Source of the DNA: Marinilabiliaceae bacterium
GTDB taxonomy: Bacteria > Bacteroidota > Bacteroidia > Bacteroidales > Marinilabiliaceae
Length of the DNA stretch: 49,773 nt
Reading direction: 5' to 3'
NCBI GenBank assembly: GCA_016342595.1
Contig: JAEINY010000011.1
Coordinates: 1 to 49,773 of the forward strand
The notes under the pieces are model-generated. The model searched no databases, was not told the origin of the DNA, and saw nothing but the letters and a program-made list of their open reading frames with translations. This document shows, in pieces, positions 34,689 through 44,815 of the stretch. Numbering within the stretch: the stretch's first letter is position 1; each line of letters opens with the position of its first letter. Made by a program: the position numbers and the translations under genes.

Positions 34689-36953
34689 TTATGCATTTTG
34701 TGTTTTGATCAGATTTAGTGCTGATCCGGCTTTGAACCAGGCTATCTGTTGCTCATTGTAACTGTGGTTAGTCACAATCACTTCTTTTGAACCATCTGCA
34801 TGTACCATCTCCAAATGCAATGATTTACCAGGTGTAAACTGATCTAAATCCAGGAAGTTGAAGGTATCGTTTTCCTGAATCTTATCGTAATCCGCCTCAT
34901 TGGCAAACGTTAAGCCAAGCATTCCCTGTTTTTTCAGGTTGGTTTCGTGGATACGTGCAAAACTTTTCACCAATACAGCTCTAACTCCTAAATGACGCGG
35001 TTCCATAGCTGCATGCTCACGTGATGATCCTTCCCCATAATTGTGATCTCCAACAACAATCGATGCAATATTTTCAGCTTTGTAGGCGCGTTGTACATTA
35101 GGTACTTCGTCATACTCACCGGTCAATTGATTCTTCACTTTGTTGGTTTCTTCAGTGAAGGCGTTGACTGCTCCAATCAGCATGTTATTGGAAATAGTAT
35201 CCAGGTGACCACGATATTGTAGCCATGGACCAGCCATTGAAATATGGTCAGTGGTACATTTACCGAATGCTTTAATCAGTAGTTTGGCACCAGTAATATT
35301 TTTTCCATCCCAAGGTGCAAATGGCGTTAACAGTTGCAGGCGTTTGCTGTCTGGATTAACCACCACTTCTATACCTGAACCGTCTTCAGCAGGTGCTTGA
35401 TAACCGGCATCTTCCACGTCAAATCCTTGTGGGGGTAGTTCGTATCCTGTAGGTGCTTCTAATTTAACCTGTTCCCCTTTTTCATTGGTCAGTGTATCGG
35501 TAATTGGGTTGAAACCCAGGTCGCCGGCAACAGCTAATGCTGTAACTAATTCAGGAGAACCCACAAAAGCAAATGTATTTGGATTACCATCTGCCCGTTT
35601 GGCAAAGTTCCGGTTGAAAGAGTGTACAATGGTGTTTTTTTCTTGTTTCTCAGCTCCGGTACGTGCCCACATACCAATGCAAGGTCCGCATGCATTGGCA
35701 TATACTTCACCACCAATGAGATTAAAGGTGTTGGTTAGTCCATCGCGATCGATGGTATAGCGCACTAATTCAGAACCAGGTGTGATTTTGAACTCACCTT
35801 TGGCTTTCAGATTTTTTTCTGCGGCTTGTTTAGCAACTGAGGCGGCTTTTGAAATATCTTCATAGGAAGAGTTGGTGCATGAACCAATCAAGCCCACATC
35901 TACTTTCAATGGCCAGCCATTTTTCTCTGCTTCTTCGCGCATTTTAGAGATTGGTGTGGCACGATCGGGTGTAAAAGGACCATTCAAATGAGGTTCCAGC
36001 TCATCCAGATTGATTTCGATGACCTGATCGAAGTATTTTTCCGGATCAGCATATACTTCAGCATCAGCCGTCAGATTCTCTTTAACAGCATTGGCTGCAT
36101 CGGCAACATCAGCACGGCTGGTGGCGCGTAAATAACGTTCCATTGATTCATCGTAACCAAACGTAGAAGTTGTTGCGCCAATTTCAGCACCCATATTACA
36201 AATGGTACCTTTTCCGGTACAACTAATGGATTTGGCACCTTCGCCAAAATACTCCACGATACATCCGGTTCCACCTTTTACCGTTAGCAGTCCTGCTACC
36301 TTAAGGATGATGTCTTTAGGGGCTGCCCAGCCGTTTAATTTGCCGATTAGTTTTATACCAATCAGTTTCGGAAATTTCAATTCCCATGCCATGCCTGCCA
36401 TCACATCTACAGCGTCAGCGCCACCAACTCCAATGGCAACCATTCCCAATCCACCTGCATTAACAGTGTGTGAATCGGTTCCAATCATCATACCACCCGG
36501 GAACGCATAATTTTCTAATACTACCTGGTGAATGATACCTGCTCCTGGTTTCCAGAATCCAATACCATACTTATTAGATACAGAACTTAAGAAGTCGTAA
36601 ACCTCTTTGTTGGTGATTTCAGCATTTTTTAAGTCATCAGAGGCACCCACTTTTGCCTGGATCAAGTGATCAGCATGAGCAGTGGATGGAACAGCCACTT
36701 TATCTTTTCCGGCTTGCATAAATTGCAATAAAGCCATTTGGGCAGTCGCATCCTGCATGGCTACACGGTCCGGATTGAAATTCACATACGATTGTCCACG
36801 TTCGTATGGCGTTGCAGGTAAATTGTTGGCAAGATGTGCATACAATATTTTCTCTGTCAACGTTAAAGGCCGGCCTAAAAGTGATCTGGTCTTTTCAACT
36901 TTCTCAGCCATTTCAGCATAGGCCTTTTGAATCATTTCAATGTCAAATGCCAT
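34689..36953 (-). CDS. acnA: Aconitate hydratase
   Basis: Iron-sulfur enzyme of the citric acid cycle that interconverts citrate and isocitrate. 754 residues, mitochondrial-type length. The three cluster cysteines lie in [15 protein letters not shown] (about residue 350) and [11 protein letters not shown] (about 413-423). Active-site and swivel-domain parts are visible: [49 protein letters not shown] and [18 protein letters not shown]. All motifs are intact. It stands alone with its own promoter and terminator; other cycle genes are not in view. Confidence 0.97.
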   Translation of the reverse strand: MAFDIEMIQKAYAEMAEKVEKTRSLLGRPLTLTEKILYAHLANNLPATPYERGQSYVNFNPDRVAMQDATAQMALLQFMQAGKDKVAVPSTAHADHLIQAKVGASDDLKNAEITNKEVYDFLSSVSNKYGIGFWKPGAGIIHQVVLENYAFPGGMMIGTDSHTVNAGGLGMVAIGVGGADAVDVMAGMAWELKFPKLIGIKLIGKLNGWAAPKDIILKVAGLLTVKGGTGCIVEYFGEGAKSISCTGKGTICNMGAEIGATTSTFGYDESMERYLRATSRADVADAANAVKENLTADAEVYADPEKYFDQVIEINLDELEPHLNGPFTPDRATPISKMREEAEKNGWPLKVDVGLIGSCTNSSYEDISKAASVAKQAAEKNLKAKGEFKITPGSELVRYTIDRDGLTNTFNLIGGEVYANACGPCIGMWARTGAEKQEKNTIVHSFNRNFAKRADGNPNTFAFVGSPELVTALAVAGDLGFNPITDTLTNEKGEQVKLEAPTGYELPPQGFDVEDAGYQAPAEDGSGIEVVVNPDSKRLQLLTPFAPWDGKNITGAKLLIKAFGKCTTDHISMAGPWLQYRGHLDTISNNMLIGAVNAFTEETNKVKNQLTGEYDEVPNVQRAYKAENIASIVVGDHNYGEGSSREHAAMEPRHLGVRAVLVKSFARIHETNLKKQGMLGLTFANEADYDKIQENDTFNFLDLDQFTPGKSLHLEMVHADGSKEVIVTNHSYNEQQIAWFKAGSALNLIKTQNA

Positions 36954-37001
36954 AGTATTTATAGGTTTATGTAAGATTATTGTTATTCATACAGTCTTGA
37001 G

Positions 37002-37009
37002 CAAAGCTA
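37002..37009 (-). promoter_or_regulatory. -7 element of acnA
   Basis: Minus strand TAGCTTTG, exact TAnnTTTG, 48 nt before the start codon. No clear -33 box. Confidence 0.45.
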
Positions 37010-37513
37010 CTAAAATCTGAAAAATTAATGAGAGTATCAGAAGCTTATTACTAGGGATGAAGGTATCTTTTTTGTAAGAGTGATAAATACCATGTGTAAA
37101 TATGATTTATCTCAAAAGGTATTTTTTCAGGAATTCTGATTTTACACAGCAACCTTTCAACAGACAAACAGTCAGTCTAGTGTGAAATGACTAAACAATT
37201 AATTTTCGTATTAAAGTACATGCTTATCAACAGGGTGTGTGGAAAAATGTAGTATTTTGGTAGCAGATGGGTATAACAATCCGGTAAACCGGATTATCAG
37301 TCTTATAATAGATTAATATTTTATGTTTATAAGGCGGGCGGTTTTGTAAGCTCATTGCTCGCCTTGTTTTATATATCTAAGTCATTAAAATCAGTGACTT
37401 TATCAGGAGGAGTTGCATTTTTGTTTCAACCACTATTTAGAGGGAGAAGAAAAGGCAGAAATGCAGACAAAGATTAGAATTATTTGAAGGTAAGTAGTTT
37501 CTAATAACTATTA
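37010..37513. other. Gene-free gap with small palindromes
   Basis: Between acnA and the transposase fragment. It holds AATCCGGT-AA-ACCGGATT (37278-37295) and an imperfect hairpin AAGGCGGGC...GCTCGCCTT followed by GTTTTATAT (about 37333-37372). No gene seen. Confidence 0.5.
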
Positions 37514-37864
37514 ATGGATACAGTTCATGTTTTTCTCAAAGGGTTATGTCCATCGGAACTTGAGAAGATAAACCGGATACTGATTCAGCAACAGATTCAA
37601 AAACGGGTACTTGATAAGTTTCGTTATAATGGTCGATATATTGTAGCCGTTGATGGTACTGGTGTTTTTAGTTTCAATCATGAGCCCTTTGCTGGCTGTT
37701 TACATAAGACCAGTAAGAATGGCGAAAAATCATGGCAGGCCTATGTTCTCGAAGCTAAAATAATATGCTCAAATAGTGAAAGGGTGTCCAAAGTATACTT
37801 CGACGGATTAAAGGGGGAATTGATAATACCAAAGAAGCGTTTTAGGGTGGTGATACTTATTTGA
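37514..37864 (+). pseudogene. Transposase N-terminal fragment
   Basis: A 116-residue piece that resembles the start of a DDE transposase. The telling part is YIVAVDGTGVFSFNHEPFAGCLHKTSKNGEKSWQAYVLEAKIICSN, where the Asp of VDGTG would be the first catalytic residue. Full proteins of this kind are several times longer. The frame loses similarity after GELIIPKKRF and stops. No inverted ends or second half are visible, so it is a dead remnant. IS family not determined with certainty. Confidence 0.65.
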
Positions 37865-37898
37865 CGATTTGTAGTTGTAATAATTTCTTCGGATAAGA

Positions 37899-38114
37899 TC
37901 ATGCAATCTTTTTGCCATATTTCTTTTCTACCTCTTCTTTTATAGTATCGACGAACTTATCAAGGATATCTTTTTCCCTGAGAAAGAAATAGGAGTCAGT
38001 GTATTTAATATTCTGAAATACGGAAAAATTAGCAAGTAAGTCAAGTCTGATGCTTGATGATACATTGTGATGAATAGAATGAACAGGTAATGAACAGTAC
38101 TTTTCAAAGGGTTT
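37899..38114 (-). pseudogene. Minus-strand coding-like remnant without start codon
   Basis: A 71-codon open frame on the minus strand ends with a stop at 37899-37901 and is bounded upstream by another stop at 38115-38117. It reads like real protein: HHNVSSSIRLDLLANFSVFQ, then YFFLREKDILDKFVDTIKEE and VEKKYGKKIA. There is no ATG in it, so it may be the 3' end of a truncated gene. I do not recognise the family. Its upstream end overlaps only non-conserved plus-strand sequence. Confidence 0.35.
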
Positions 38115-38182
38115 TCAGGCTTTCCACATATTTTTGGATCACCATTTATTATGAAAGATTAGTCATTAAAACAAATTGTACG

Positions 38183-38362
38183 ATGAAAGAAAAGTTATTG
38201 AAAGCCAATGCAGGGACGCAGGTCGAAAATTCAGAATCAAACTTTTTTACTGACAACTTTGAAATTCCTGATCAGGAATTTCATCCCAATGAAATCGGAT
38301 TTTTTAGTAAAGCACATGCGTTTATTGTGGATTGGCAATCGCCGGTGGAAATTGAAGAATGA
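38183..38362 (+). CDS. Small acidic protein of unknown function
   Basis: A 59-residue protein starting MKEKLLKANAG, with TDNFEIPDQEFHPNEIGFFSKAHAFIVDW in the middle and an acidic end. An ATG at 38090 in the same frame would add 31 residues of poor quality, so I use the inner one. It lies 56 nt before a receiver-domain gene and may be its partner. I recognise no family. Confidence 0.5.
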   Translation: MKEKLLKANAGTQVENSESNFFTDNFEIPDQEFHPNEIGFFSKAHAFIVDWQSPVEIEE

Positions 38363-38418
38363 GACGGCTTCATCTTTTAACCACAAATCACCTGTTTAAA
38401 ACTTAAAACCTAATAATT

Positions 38419-38814
38419 ATGTGGAACAATGAATCAATTAGAGTACTGTTTGTGAGAGATGATGATCAGCTGGATCAAGTGTTTAACGAGATAATAGATA
38501 ATCCAAAATTTAGTATTACAACGGTTTCAGCAATGGAAGCGCTGGGTGAAATTATCAAACAGCAACCGGATGTTGTTCTTTTAAATCTTCGATTGAAAAA
38601 TAGAAATGGGTTTCAGATATTGAGAGATGTGAAATCCAACCTGATGACCTTACATATTCCCGTTATCGTATTGACAAAAATGAATACCCAACCTTATTGG
38701 GATGAAGCCTATAAAAGTGGAGCTTCAGCATATGCTGTTTTAGGTTTACATGATCAATATTTGTCGCAACTGATCGAAAAACAATTGAGCCATAAAATGG
38801 AGTTAGTCTGTTAG
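38419..38814 (+). CDS. Degenerate response-regulator receiver domain
   Basis: A 131-residue stand-alone CheY-like fold: RVLFVRDDDQLDQVF keeps the acidic patch, PDVVLLNLRLKNRNGF is the phosphoacceptor strand and IPVIVLTKMN keeps the conserved Thr (residue 86). However, the acceptor Asp is Asn (residue 56, codon AAT), and the usual Lys after GAxxY is gone (GASAYAVLGLH). So it probably cannot be phosphorylated in the normal way and is a pseudo-receiver that works by protein contact. No output domain and no kinase adjacent. Confidence 0.85.
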   Translation: MWNNESIRVLFVRDDDQLDQVFNEIIDNPKFSITTVSAMEALGEIIKQQPDVVLLNLRLKNRNGFQILRDVKSNLMTLHIPVIVLTKMNTQPYWDEAYKSGASAYAVLGLHDQYLSQLIEKQLSHKMELVC

Positions 38815-38871
38815 GGATTTTACGGAGGATATATCTTTCTCTGGTTTGAGAAGTAACTTGTGTGTAACAAC

Positions 38872-38903
38872 AAAAAGGAAATCCAGCCGGATTTCCTTTT
38901 TTT
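38872..38903. terminator. Terminator between the receiver gene and rnfA
   Basis: AAAAAGGAAATCC-AGCC-GGATTTCCTTTTT has a 13-bp stem with T-runs on either strand, so it can stop transcription from both sides. Confidence 0.8.
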
Positions 38904-38915
38904 AATATGAGATAC

Positions 38916-38957
38916 TCATCCGATGAATAAGTAATAAATGGATGATTCATCGGATGA
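38916..38957. repeat. 13-bp inverted repeat after rnfA
   Basis: TCATCCGATGAAT (38916-38928) and its exact complement (38945-38957) flank 16 bases, 8 bp beyond the rnfA stop codon. It may stabilise the rnf mRNA end or help termination together with the hairpin at 38872. Confidence 0.6.
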
Positions 38958-38964
38958 TTTAAAG

Positions 38965-39537
38965 TTATACCAAATTGGAGAAGCCCATAAAGGCCAGCGC
39001 CAACAGACCCGCTACAACCAATGCGATAGGTGTACCACGCATCCCTTTGGGTACATCCATTAAATCCAGTTGTTCGCGAATACCGGCAAAAGTAATCAGT
39101 GCCAAACCAAAACCAACGGCAGTGGATGCCGAGAAAACAACTGCTTCAACCAAGTTGAAATCTTTCTGGATAGTCAGAATAGCTACCCCTAAGATGGCAC
39201 AGTTGGTGGTAATCAATGGTAGAAATACACCTAATGCCTGGTATAATGGAGGACTTACTTTTTTCAGGATAATCTCTACCAACTGTACTAATGATGCAAT
39301 AACCAGGATGAATGAGATAGTTTGCAAATAACCAATATTAAATGGATCCAGTACCAATTTTTGCAACAGGTATGTTACAATGGTAGCGATTACCATTACG
39401 AAGGTTACAGCACCGGTCATTCCGATACCGGTAGAAATCTTTTTTGAAACACCCAGGAATGGACAGATACCCAGGAATTGACTCAATACAACGTTGTTAA
39501 CGAAGATGGCCGATATAATAATCAATGCATATTCCAT
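38965..39537 (-). CDS. rnfA: Rnf complex membrane subunit RnfA
   Basis: One of two related six-helix subunits of the ferredoxin:NAD+ oxidoreductase that pumps Na+ or H+. 190 residues, nearly all hydrophobic: [31 protein letters not shown] carries the conserved cysteine thought to bind an iron-sulfur centre with its RnfE partner. [18 protein letters not shown] is a family signature with a second cysteine. Last gene of the rnf operon, 12 nt after rnfE. Confidence 0.95.
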   Translation of the reverse strand: MEYALIIISAIFVNNVVLSQFLGICPFLGVSKKISTGIGMTGAVTFVMVIATIVTYLLQKLVLDPFNIGYLQTISFILVIASLVQLVEIILKKVSPPLYQALGVFLPLITTNCAILGVAILTIQKDFNLVEAVVFSASTAVGFGLALITFAGIREQLDLMDVPKGMRGTPIALVVAGLLALAFMGFSNLV

Positions 39538-39549
39538 ATTCTATCCTCC

Positions 39550-40137
39550 TTATGCTTCTTTTTTGACGCGGTTAATAAATGCAATCAGGTAACCTAATGC
39601 AATGAAAGCACCTGGTGCGAGAACGAAAACGAGCATACCGTAATCTTCAGGGAAGATAACTGCCCCAAACATTTTTCCGCTACCTAATAACTCTCTGATG
39701 GCACCTAACATTGTTAATGCCATGGCAAAACCAAGTCCCATACCAATTCCATCCACAATGGATGAACCAAGTGCGTTTTTGGAAGCAAAGGCTTCGGCAC
39801 GACCTAATACCAAACAGTTCACCACGATAAGTGGAATAAACAATCCTAAGGCATCGAACAAAGCAGGCACATAGGCTTGCATGGTCATCTCTACAATAGT
39901 CACGAATGTTGCAATCACGACAATGAATGACGGGATGCGCACTTTATCCGGAATGAAATCCTTGATCAGTGCCACTACCAGGTTGGACATCACCAATACA
40001 AAGGTGGTGGCCAATCCCATTCCTAAACCGTTAATAGCCGATGAGGTCACCCCCAGCGTGGGACACATACCCAATAAGAGGGTAAATACGGCATTCTCTT
40101 TGAAAAAACCTTTTGAGAAATTATTCCATTGATTCAT
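39550..40137 (-). CDS. rnfE: Rnf complex membrane subunit RnfE
   Basis: Paralogue of RnfA, 195 residues with six membrane segments, in opposite topology. Signatures: GFFKENAVFTLLLGMCPTLGVTSSAINGLGMG and LGLFIPLIVVNCLVLGRAEAFASKN. Its two conserved cysteines match those of RnfA. Its start overlaps the rnfG stop by 4 nt (ATGA). Confidence 0.95.
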   Translation of the reverse strand: MNQWNNFSKGFFKENAVFTLLLGMCPTLGVTSSAINGLGMGLATTFVLVMSNLVVALIKDFIPDKVRIPSFIVVIATFVTIVEMTMQAYVPALFDALGLFIPLIVVNCLVLGRAEAFASKNALGSSIVDGIGMGLGFAMALTMLGAIRELLGSGKMFGAVIFPEDYGMLVFVLAPGAFIALGYLIAFINRVKKEA

Positions 40138-40769
40138 TGTGCGCCTCCTTCCTCAGTGGCTGCAGCTTCGCTGGCAACCGGTTGATTAGCGGGATTATCC
40201 TGATAGGTTTCATAAGCTACACGTACGGCATCCAGAAAAGCTCTGGAACTAATGGTCGCAGCAGTGATGGCATCTACTTCGCCACCGTCTTTTGAAACGG
40301 TCAGGTTATTATTTTTAGGATGTTTAGCCAGGATGCTCTGATTTTTTTTGTCAGTCTTAAACCAAAGGTCCATTTTTGTTCCCAGGCCTGGCGTCTCTTT
40401 ATGTTCCAGTACCTTGTAATTAATAATGGTGCCATCTGGTTTTAATCCCACCATGATTTTCACTTCTCCGCTAAACCCTTTATTGGTCATTGTTTCGATG
40501 GCTACCCCAATGAGTTCGCCATCTTTTTTAGCGGGAAAAATTTTCAATTGAAAACCTTCTTTCGACGTGGCTTCATACATCTCTTCGCCAGGATTATTGG
40601 TATAGCCCGGTACGACTTCAGAGATAGCCGTCTGTTGTTTAGCCAACTTGGCAGCTGCAATTGGTTCCTTGGTGAGTTTGTGCATAAAACCCAGCGAGGT
40701 CCCTGCGATGGCGGTAATCACCAGCAGGGTTAAAACCATATTTTTAAGCGTTGATTCTGTTTTTGCCAT
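40134..40769 (-). CDS. rnfG: Rnf complex FMN-binding subunit RnfG
   Basis: Electron-carrying subunit with covalently bound FMN exposed to the periplasm. 211 residues with one N-terminal membrane anchor (about residues 8-27). FMN_bind domain: HKETPGLGTKMD and VDAITAATISSRAF, where the threonine of AAT is the likely flavinylation site. An ApbE flavin transferase is needed, but its gene is not in this window. Overlaps rnfE by 4 nt. Confidence 0.93.
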   Translation of the reverse strand: MAKTESTLKNMVLTLLVITAIAGTSLGFMHKLTKEPIAAAKLAKQQTAISEVVPGYTNNPGEEMYEATSKEGFQLKIFPAKKDGELIGVAIETMTNKGFSGEVKIMVGLKPDGTIINYKVLEHKETPGLGTKMDLWFKTDKKNQSILAKHPKNNNLTVSKDGGEVDAITAATISSRAFLDAVRVAYETYQDNPANQPVASEAAATEEGGAQ

Positions 40770-40792
40770 GATTTATATGTTTCTACCGGTAA

Positions 40793-41818
40793 TTATGCTT
40801 TTTTTACTTTGATCACCTCACCAAAACGCTTTGGTTTCATGTATTTATCAATCAAGGGAACAAACCCGTTCATGATCAGGATCGCAAATGATACCCCTTC
40901 CGGATACGCTCCGAATACACGAATCAAAACAGTGATGACGCCAATTCCAATACCATACAGCATCATGCCTTTATTGGTCATCGGTGAGCTTACATAGTCA
41001 GTGGCCATAAAGATGGCACCTAACATGACTCCACCTGTTAATAAATGGAACAGAGGGCCTGCATAAGCATCCGGATTAACCAGGTTTAAAATACCCGTGA
41101 AGATGGCGATAGAACCAATCACACTAACAGGAATGTGCCAGGTGATAATCTTCTTCAATAATAGGTAGATCAGTCCAATTAACAACATGCCAGCAGCAAT
41201 CTCACCAGCTGATCCACCAGACAGACCAAAGAAGAGATCTTTCATGGATGGTATGTTATCCATCAACTGGCTCACCGTTTCGCCGTTGGCCAATCCTTCT
41301 TTCATAGCTGCCAGAGGTGTTGCCCCTGTTGTAGCATCTAATACATCCGGAGATATATTAAAGTAGTTCAGACGTGACGCGATGGGTTTTGGCCAAAGAG
41401 TCATTTGTACCGGGAAGGAGATAAGTAGGAATACCCGACCTACTAATGCCGGGTTGAATGGGTTGTTTCCCAATCCACCAAATGACATTTTTCCGATTCC
41501 GATGGCTACTAAACTACCAATGATAATGATCCAGATGGGTAAATAGGTTGGCATGTTAAATGCCAATAATAAACCAGTCAAAGCTGCTGAACCATCGAAA
41601 ATAGTAGTTGGTTTTTTGAGCAGATATTTTTGAATGGCCCACTCAAAAAAGACGCAGGCTAAAACTGCGGTTAGCGTTACGACCAATGCACCCACGCCGA
41701 AATAATAGAGCGACGCAGCTAGTGCCGGAAGTAAGGCAATGATCACCCCACGCATGTTTTTCTTCACAGAGTCGCCACTGTGCACATGCGGGGATGGTGA
41801 TACGGTTAACGTGTTCAT
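40793..41818 (-). CDS. rnfD: Rnf complex membrane subunit RnfD
   Basis: Membrane subunit with covalent FMN, similar to NqrB. 341 residues with about nine or ten helices. The FMN site is DATTGATPLAAMKEG (about residues 161-175). SFGGLGNNPFNPALVGRVFLLISFP and IFMATDYVSSPMTNKGMMLYG are the other family motifs. It precedes rnfG by 23 nt. Confidence 0.95.
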   Translation of the reverse strand: MNTLTVSPSPHVHSGDSVKKNMRGVIIALLPALAASLYYFGVGALVVTLTAVLACVFFEWAIQKYLLKKPTTIFDGSAALTGLLLAFNMPTYLPIWIIIIGSLVAIGIGKMSFGGLGNNPFNPALVGRVFLLISFPVQMTLWPKPIASRLNYFNISPDVLDATTGATPLAAMKEGLANGETVSQLMDNIPSMKDLFFGLSGGSAGEIAAGMLLIGLIYLLLKKIITWHIPVSVIGSIAIFTGILNLVNPDAYAGPLFHLLTGGVMLGAIFMATDYVSSPMTNKGMMLYGIGIGVITVLIRVFGAYPEGVSFAILIMNGFVPLIDKYMKPKRFGEVIKVKKA

Positions 41819-41851
41819 TGTATTATTATGTTTTTCATTCCGTTAATAGAA

Positions 41852-43180
41852 TTATTTTCTGCTTCTCATGATTTGGCCCACTTTGCCTTTACCCAACCGA
41901 ATGTAGTCAAGTAATGGACGGCTGGCCGGACAAGTGAAGCTACAGGATCCACATTCGATGCAATCCATGATTTTTTCTTCTTCGGCACGATCCCAGATTT
42001 TTTTGTCTGTAACAGTCATGAGCAGATAAGGAGATAATCCCATGGGGCAAACTGATACACATTTAGAACAGCGAATGCAAGATTCTACAGTACCCCGTTT
42101 AGCACCATCTTCGGGCATAATTAAGATACCCGAACTACCTTTTGTTACTGGTACATCCGTTGATGATAAAGCTTTCCCCATCATTGGTCCACCACCGATA
42201 ATTTTACCGGTATCTTCGGGTAATCCGCCCGCAGCTTCGATCAACTCCGTTAAGGGCGTACCCACACGTGCCATTAGGTTACATGGGTTGGTCACTGATT
42301 TACCAGTCACGGTAACCACACGTTCCACCAAAGGTTTGTTTTTCTGCACTGCTTCGTACACGGCGAAAGTGGTACCCACATTTTGGACCACAGCACCTAC
42401 TTCAATGGGTAATTTACCCGATGGTACCTGACGTTTGATACAGGCATCGATCAGTTGTTTCTCACCCCCTTGCGGGTATTGTACTTTCAATGGTTCAATG
42501 GTGATGCCCGGATAACCGGTGGCCAAACTGGTCATGTGGTCAATGGCATCTTTTTTATTGTTTTCAATACCGATAATGGCTTTATCTACTTTTAAAGCTT
42601 TCATCAATATCTGTGTGCCCACCATGATTTCTTCCCCTTTTTCCATCATCAATTGATGGTCACTGGTCAGATAAGGTTCGCACTCTACACCATTTAATAT
42701 TAATACCTCACACGTTTTTCCGGGAGGTACGGATAATTTCACCTGAGCCGGGAAGGTAGCACCTCCCAAACCTACGATACCTGCTTCGCCTACTTTTTTG
42801 ACGATTTCTTCAGCAGATAGGGTGATTTCTTTCCGAAGTTGCGGAGAACGGTCAATGGATTCATCCCATTCATCACCTTCAGTTTTTATGATGATGGCCT
42901 TGCGTTTATATCCGCTGGCATCTAATATGTCGTCGATTTTAAATACGGTACCTGAAACAGGAGCATGGATGTTGGCCGATACAAAACCTGTTGATTTTGC
43001 AATAAGCTGACCTACTTTTACCACATCCCCTTTTTTCACGACAGGCTCCGACGGGGCTCCTATATGTTGTGCTACAGGAACCGAAACTTGTTTGGGAACG
43101 GGCAAGAATTCAATCTTTTTGCCAGCCGAATATTTATTTTCTGCCGGGTGAACCCCTCCAAGTGAGAATGTCTTTAACAC
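41852..43180 (-). CDS. rnfC: Rnf complex NADH-binding subunit RnfC
   Basis: Cytosolic subunit that binds NAD(H) and FMN, homologous to the 51-kDa subunit of complex I. 442 residues: N-terminal barrel-sandwich domain (VPVAQHIGAPSEPVVKKGDVV), GIVGLGGATFPAQVKL nucleotide-binding loop (about 137-152), VECEPYLTSDHQLM, and two 4Fe-4S motifs CIRCSKCVSVCP (about 371-382) and CIECGSCSFTCP (about 410-421). Complete. It follows rnfB by 41 nt. Confidence 0.96.
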   Translation of the reverse strand: MLKTFSLGGVHPAENKYSAGKKIEFLPVPKQVSVPVAQHIGAPSEPVVKKGDVVKVGQLIAKSTGFVSANIHAPVSGTVFKIDDILDASGYKRKAIIIKTEGDEWDESIDRSPQLRKEITLSAEEIVKKVGEAGIVGLGGATFPAQVKLSVPPGKTCEVLILNGVECEPYLTSDHQLMMEKGEEIMVGTQILMKALKVDKAIIGIENNKKDAIDHMTSLATGYPGITIEPLKVQYPQGGEKQLIDACIKRQVPSGKLPIEVGAVVQNVGTTFAVYEAVQKNKPLVERVVTVTGKSVTNPCNLMARVGTPLTELIEAAGGLPEDTGKIIGGGPMMGKALSSTDVPVTKGSSGILIMPEDGAKRGTVESCIRCSKCVSVCPMGLSPYLLMTVTDKKIWDRAEEEKIMDCIECGSCSFTCPASRPLLDYIRLGKGKVGQIMRSRK

Positions 43181-43221
43181 AGCCTATACTTTTTTAGTTT
43201 AAAACTGATTTAACTGATAAA

Positions 43222-44082
43222 TTACTCTGCCTTTTCTACCGCTGGTTTTTCAACCTTTGGTTTACGGGGCGGGAAGTTGATTTCGTGGATGGCATTGGTG
43301 GGACAAACCGCAACACATTTACGACATAGTTTACACTTTTCATCATCGATGTAAGCCAGGTTGTTTTCCACTGTGATGGCGCCAAACGGGCACTCTTTTT
43401 CACATTTCTTACAGCCAATACAAGCTACCGAACAGGCTTTTTTAGCAGGCGCTCCCTTGTCTTTGTTGGCACACGAGATATACACACGACGACCTTTGGG
43501 GCCTTTTTTGCGCAATTCGATGATATTTTTCGGACAGGCATCGACACAGGCACCACAAGCCACACATTTGTCTTCGAGGATGACAGGAAGACCAGTTTCT
43601 TCGTCCATGTACATGGCATTAAACTGGCAGACGTCAACACATTCGCCCAAGCCAAGGCAACCAAACGCACAGTTGGTTTCTCCACCATATAGCGAACTGG
43701 CAATGGTACATGAAGTAGCACCATCGTATTGGTTGACATGAGGCCTGTTTTCACAGGTTCCGTTACATCTTACGACAGCTACCATTGGTGCGGCAGCAGC
43801 AACTTCTTTACCTAAAATGGCAGCAGCAGCGCTCATGGTTTCAGCCCCTCCCACAGGGCAGTTTAAATCAGATATGTCATCGGCTTTCACCATTGCTTCC
43901 GCAAAGGCCCGACAACCCGGAAATCCACAACCACCACAGTTTGCTGCTGGCAAAGCTTCTTCTACCTGATCTATTCTTGGGTCTTCAAAAACTTTGAATT
44001 TTTGAGCCACAAAATATAGAATAATGGCAGCCGTAGCCCCCAACGCTCCTAAAGTGATTATGGTAATCAGAACAACGTTCAT
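43222..44082 (-). CDS. rnfB: Rnf complex ferredoxin-like subunit RnfB
   Basis: Entry point for electrons from ferredoxin. 286 residues: N-terminal membrane anchor (about residues 3-27), an Fe-S domain with [16 protein letters not shown] (about 48-63), then ferredoxin-like domains holding [35 protein letters not shown] and [12 protein letters not shown]. The lysine-rich tail is [11 protein letters not shown]. Starts 2 nt after the RseC-like gene. Confidence 0.95.
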   Translation of the reverse strand: MNVVLITIITLGALGATAAIILYFVAQKFKVFEDPRIDQVEEALPAANCGGCGFPGCRAFAEAMVKADDISDLNCPVGGAETMSAAAAILGKEVAAAAPMVAVVRCNGTCENRPHVNQYDGATSCTIASSLYGGETNCAFGCLGLGECVDVCQFNAMYMDEETGLPVILEDKCVACGACVDACPKNIIELRKKGPKGRRVYISCANKDKGAPAKKACSVACIGCKKCEKECPFGAITVENNLAYIDDEKCKLCRKCVAVCPTNAIHEINFPPRKPKVEKPAVEKAE

Positions 44083-44084
44083 AA

Positions 44085-44510
44085 TTAGTTGATTTGATGT
44101 TTTATTGTAAATGAAAATGTTTTCTGTAAGCGATCTTTCAGATAATAGATCACAGCAAAATAAGGTACTAAAATAGCCAGTGATAAACCGCCGGCTAATA
44201 AATCGTTACCGGTCAGGTAATGAGTACCCAATAATGCGGCGAAGATTAATATTAATGGAAATATATAAGCCAGTAGTACGGCTTTGGGAGCCAGTGATTT
44301 TTTACCAACGATCATCACTTTTTGGCCGATGGAGATATCACTTACCGATTGATAGATATCAATGAGTTTATCCTGTAAATCGGCAGCTGTGCAGGAACCT
44401 TTAGCGTGGCAAGAAGCGCAAGCTGATTCACTAACAATCCGAACTATCACATGTTGAGGTTCAATGCTTTCTACAATGCCCTCATGTTCTATATATTCCA
44501 ATTCTGACAT
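44085..44510 (-). CDS. RseC/MucC-like SoxR-reducing system protein
   Basis: A small membrane protein often placed before rnfB in Bacteroidota. 141 residues from [11 protein letters not shown]. ATGs or similar starts further upstream (44537) fall within the -7 element, so they cannot be used. Four cysteines occur near the N-terminus in two groups ([12 protein letters not shown], VxxI), and two membrane segments follow at about residues 75-120. It begins the rnf operon and may help cofactor or redox maintenance of the complex, an inference. Confidence 0.85.
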   Translation of the reverse strand: MSELEYIEHEGIVESIEPQHVIVRIVSESACASCHAKGSCTAADLQDKLIDIYQSVSDISIGQKVMIVGKKSLAPKAVLLAYIFPLILIFAALLGTHYLTGNDLLAGGLSLAILVPYFAVIYYLKDRLQKTFSFTIKHQIN

Positions 44511-44534
44511 ATAACCCATTTTCTGTGCGAGCGA

Positions 44535-44567
44535 CAAATGTAACGAAGTCGCTCTATTCTTTTCAAA
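44535..44567 (-). promoter_or_regulatory. Promoter of the rnf operon
   Basis: Minus strand TTTG (44564-44567), 21 bp, TACATTTG (44535-44542). Both boxes are exact matches. It sets the RNA start near 44530 and leaves only a short leader before the RseC-like start. Confidence 0.7.
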
Positions 44568-44815
44568 GCCAAAACATATTTTTATTTGGAATAAATAAGA
44601 ATAATGAATGCATTCAAATGTTAATTGACTAGAAAATAGTAATTTTAGAGAAGAGTGATTCTAAAATATTGGCTTTAAAACATTTATAGAGAAAAAAATC
44701 TGTAATAAATAGTGATCATGGGGACACTTTTAAAAACTGATAAAAGTCATTTTGTGGAAATGGCGAATTGGAAAGCTGTTACAAATCCCTTAGGATGAAT
44801 TTTTTCGTATAGTTA

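Noticed and set aside
37514..37864. Intact insertion sequence
   Set aside because: Only the N-terminal part of a transposase is present; no ends, no catalytic second half.
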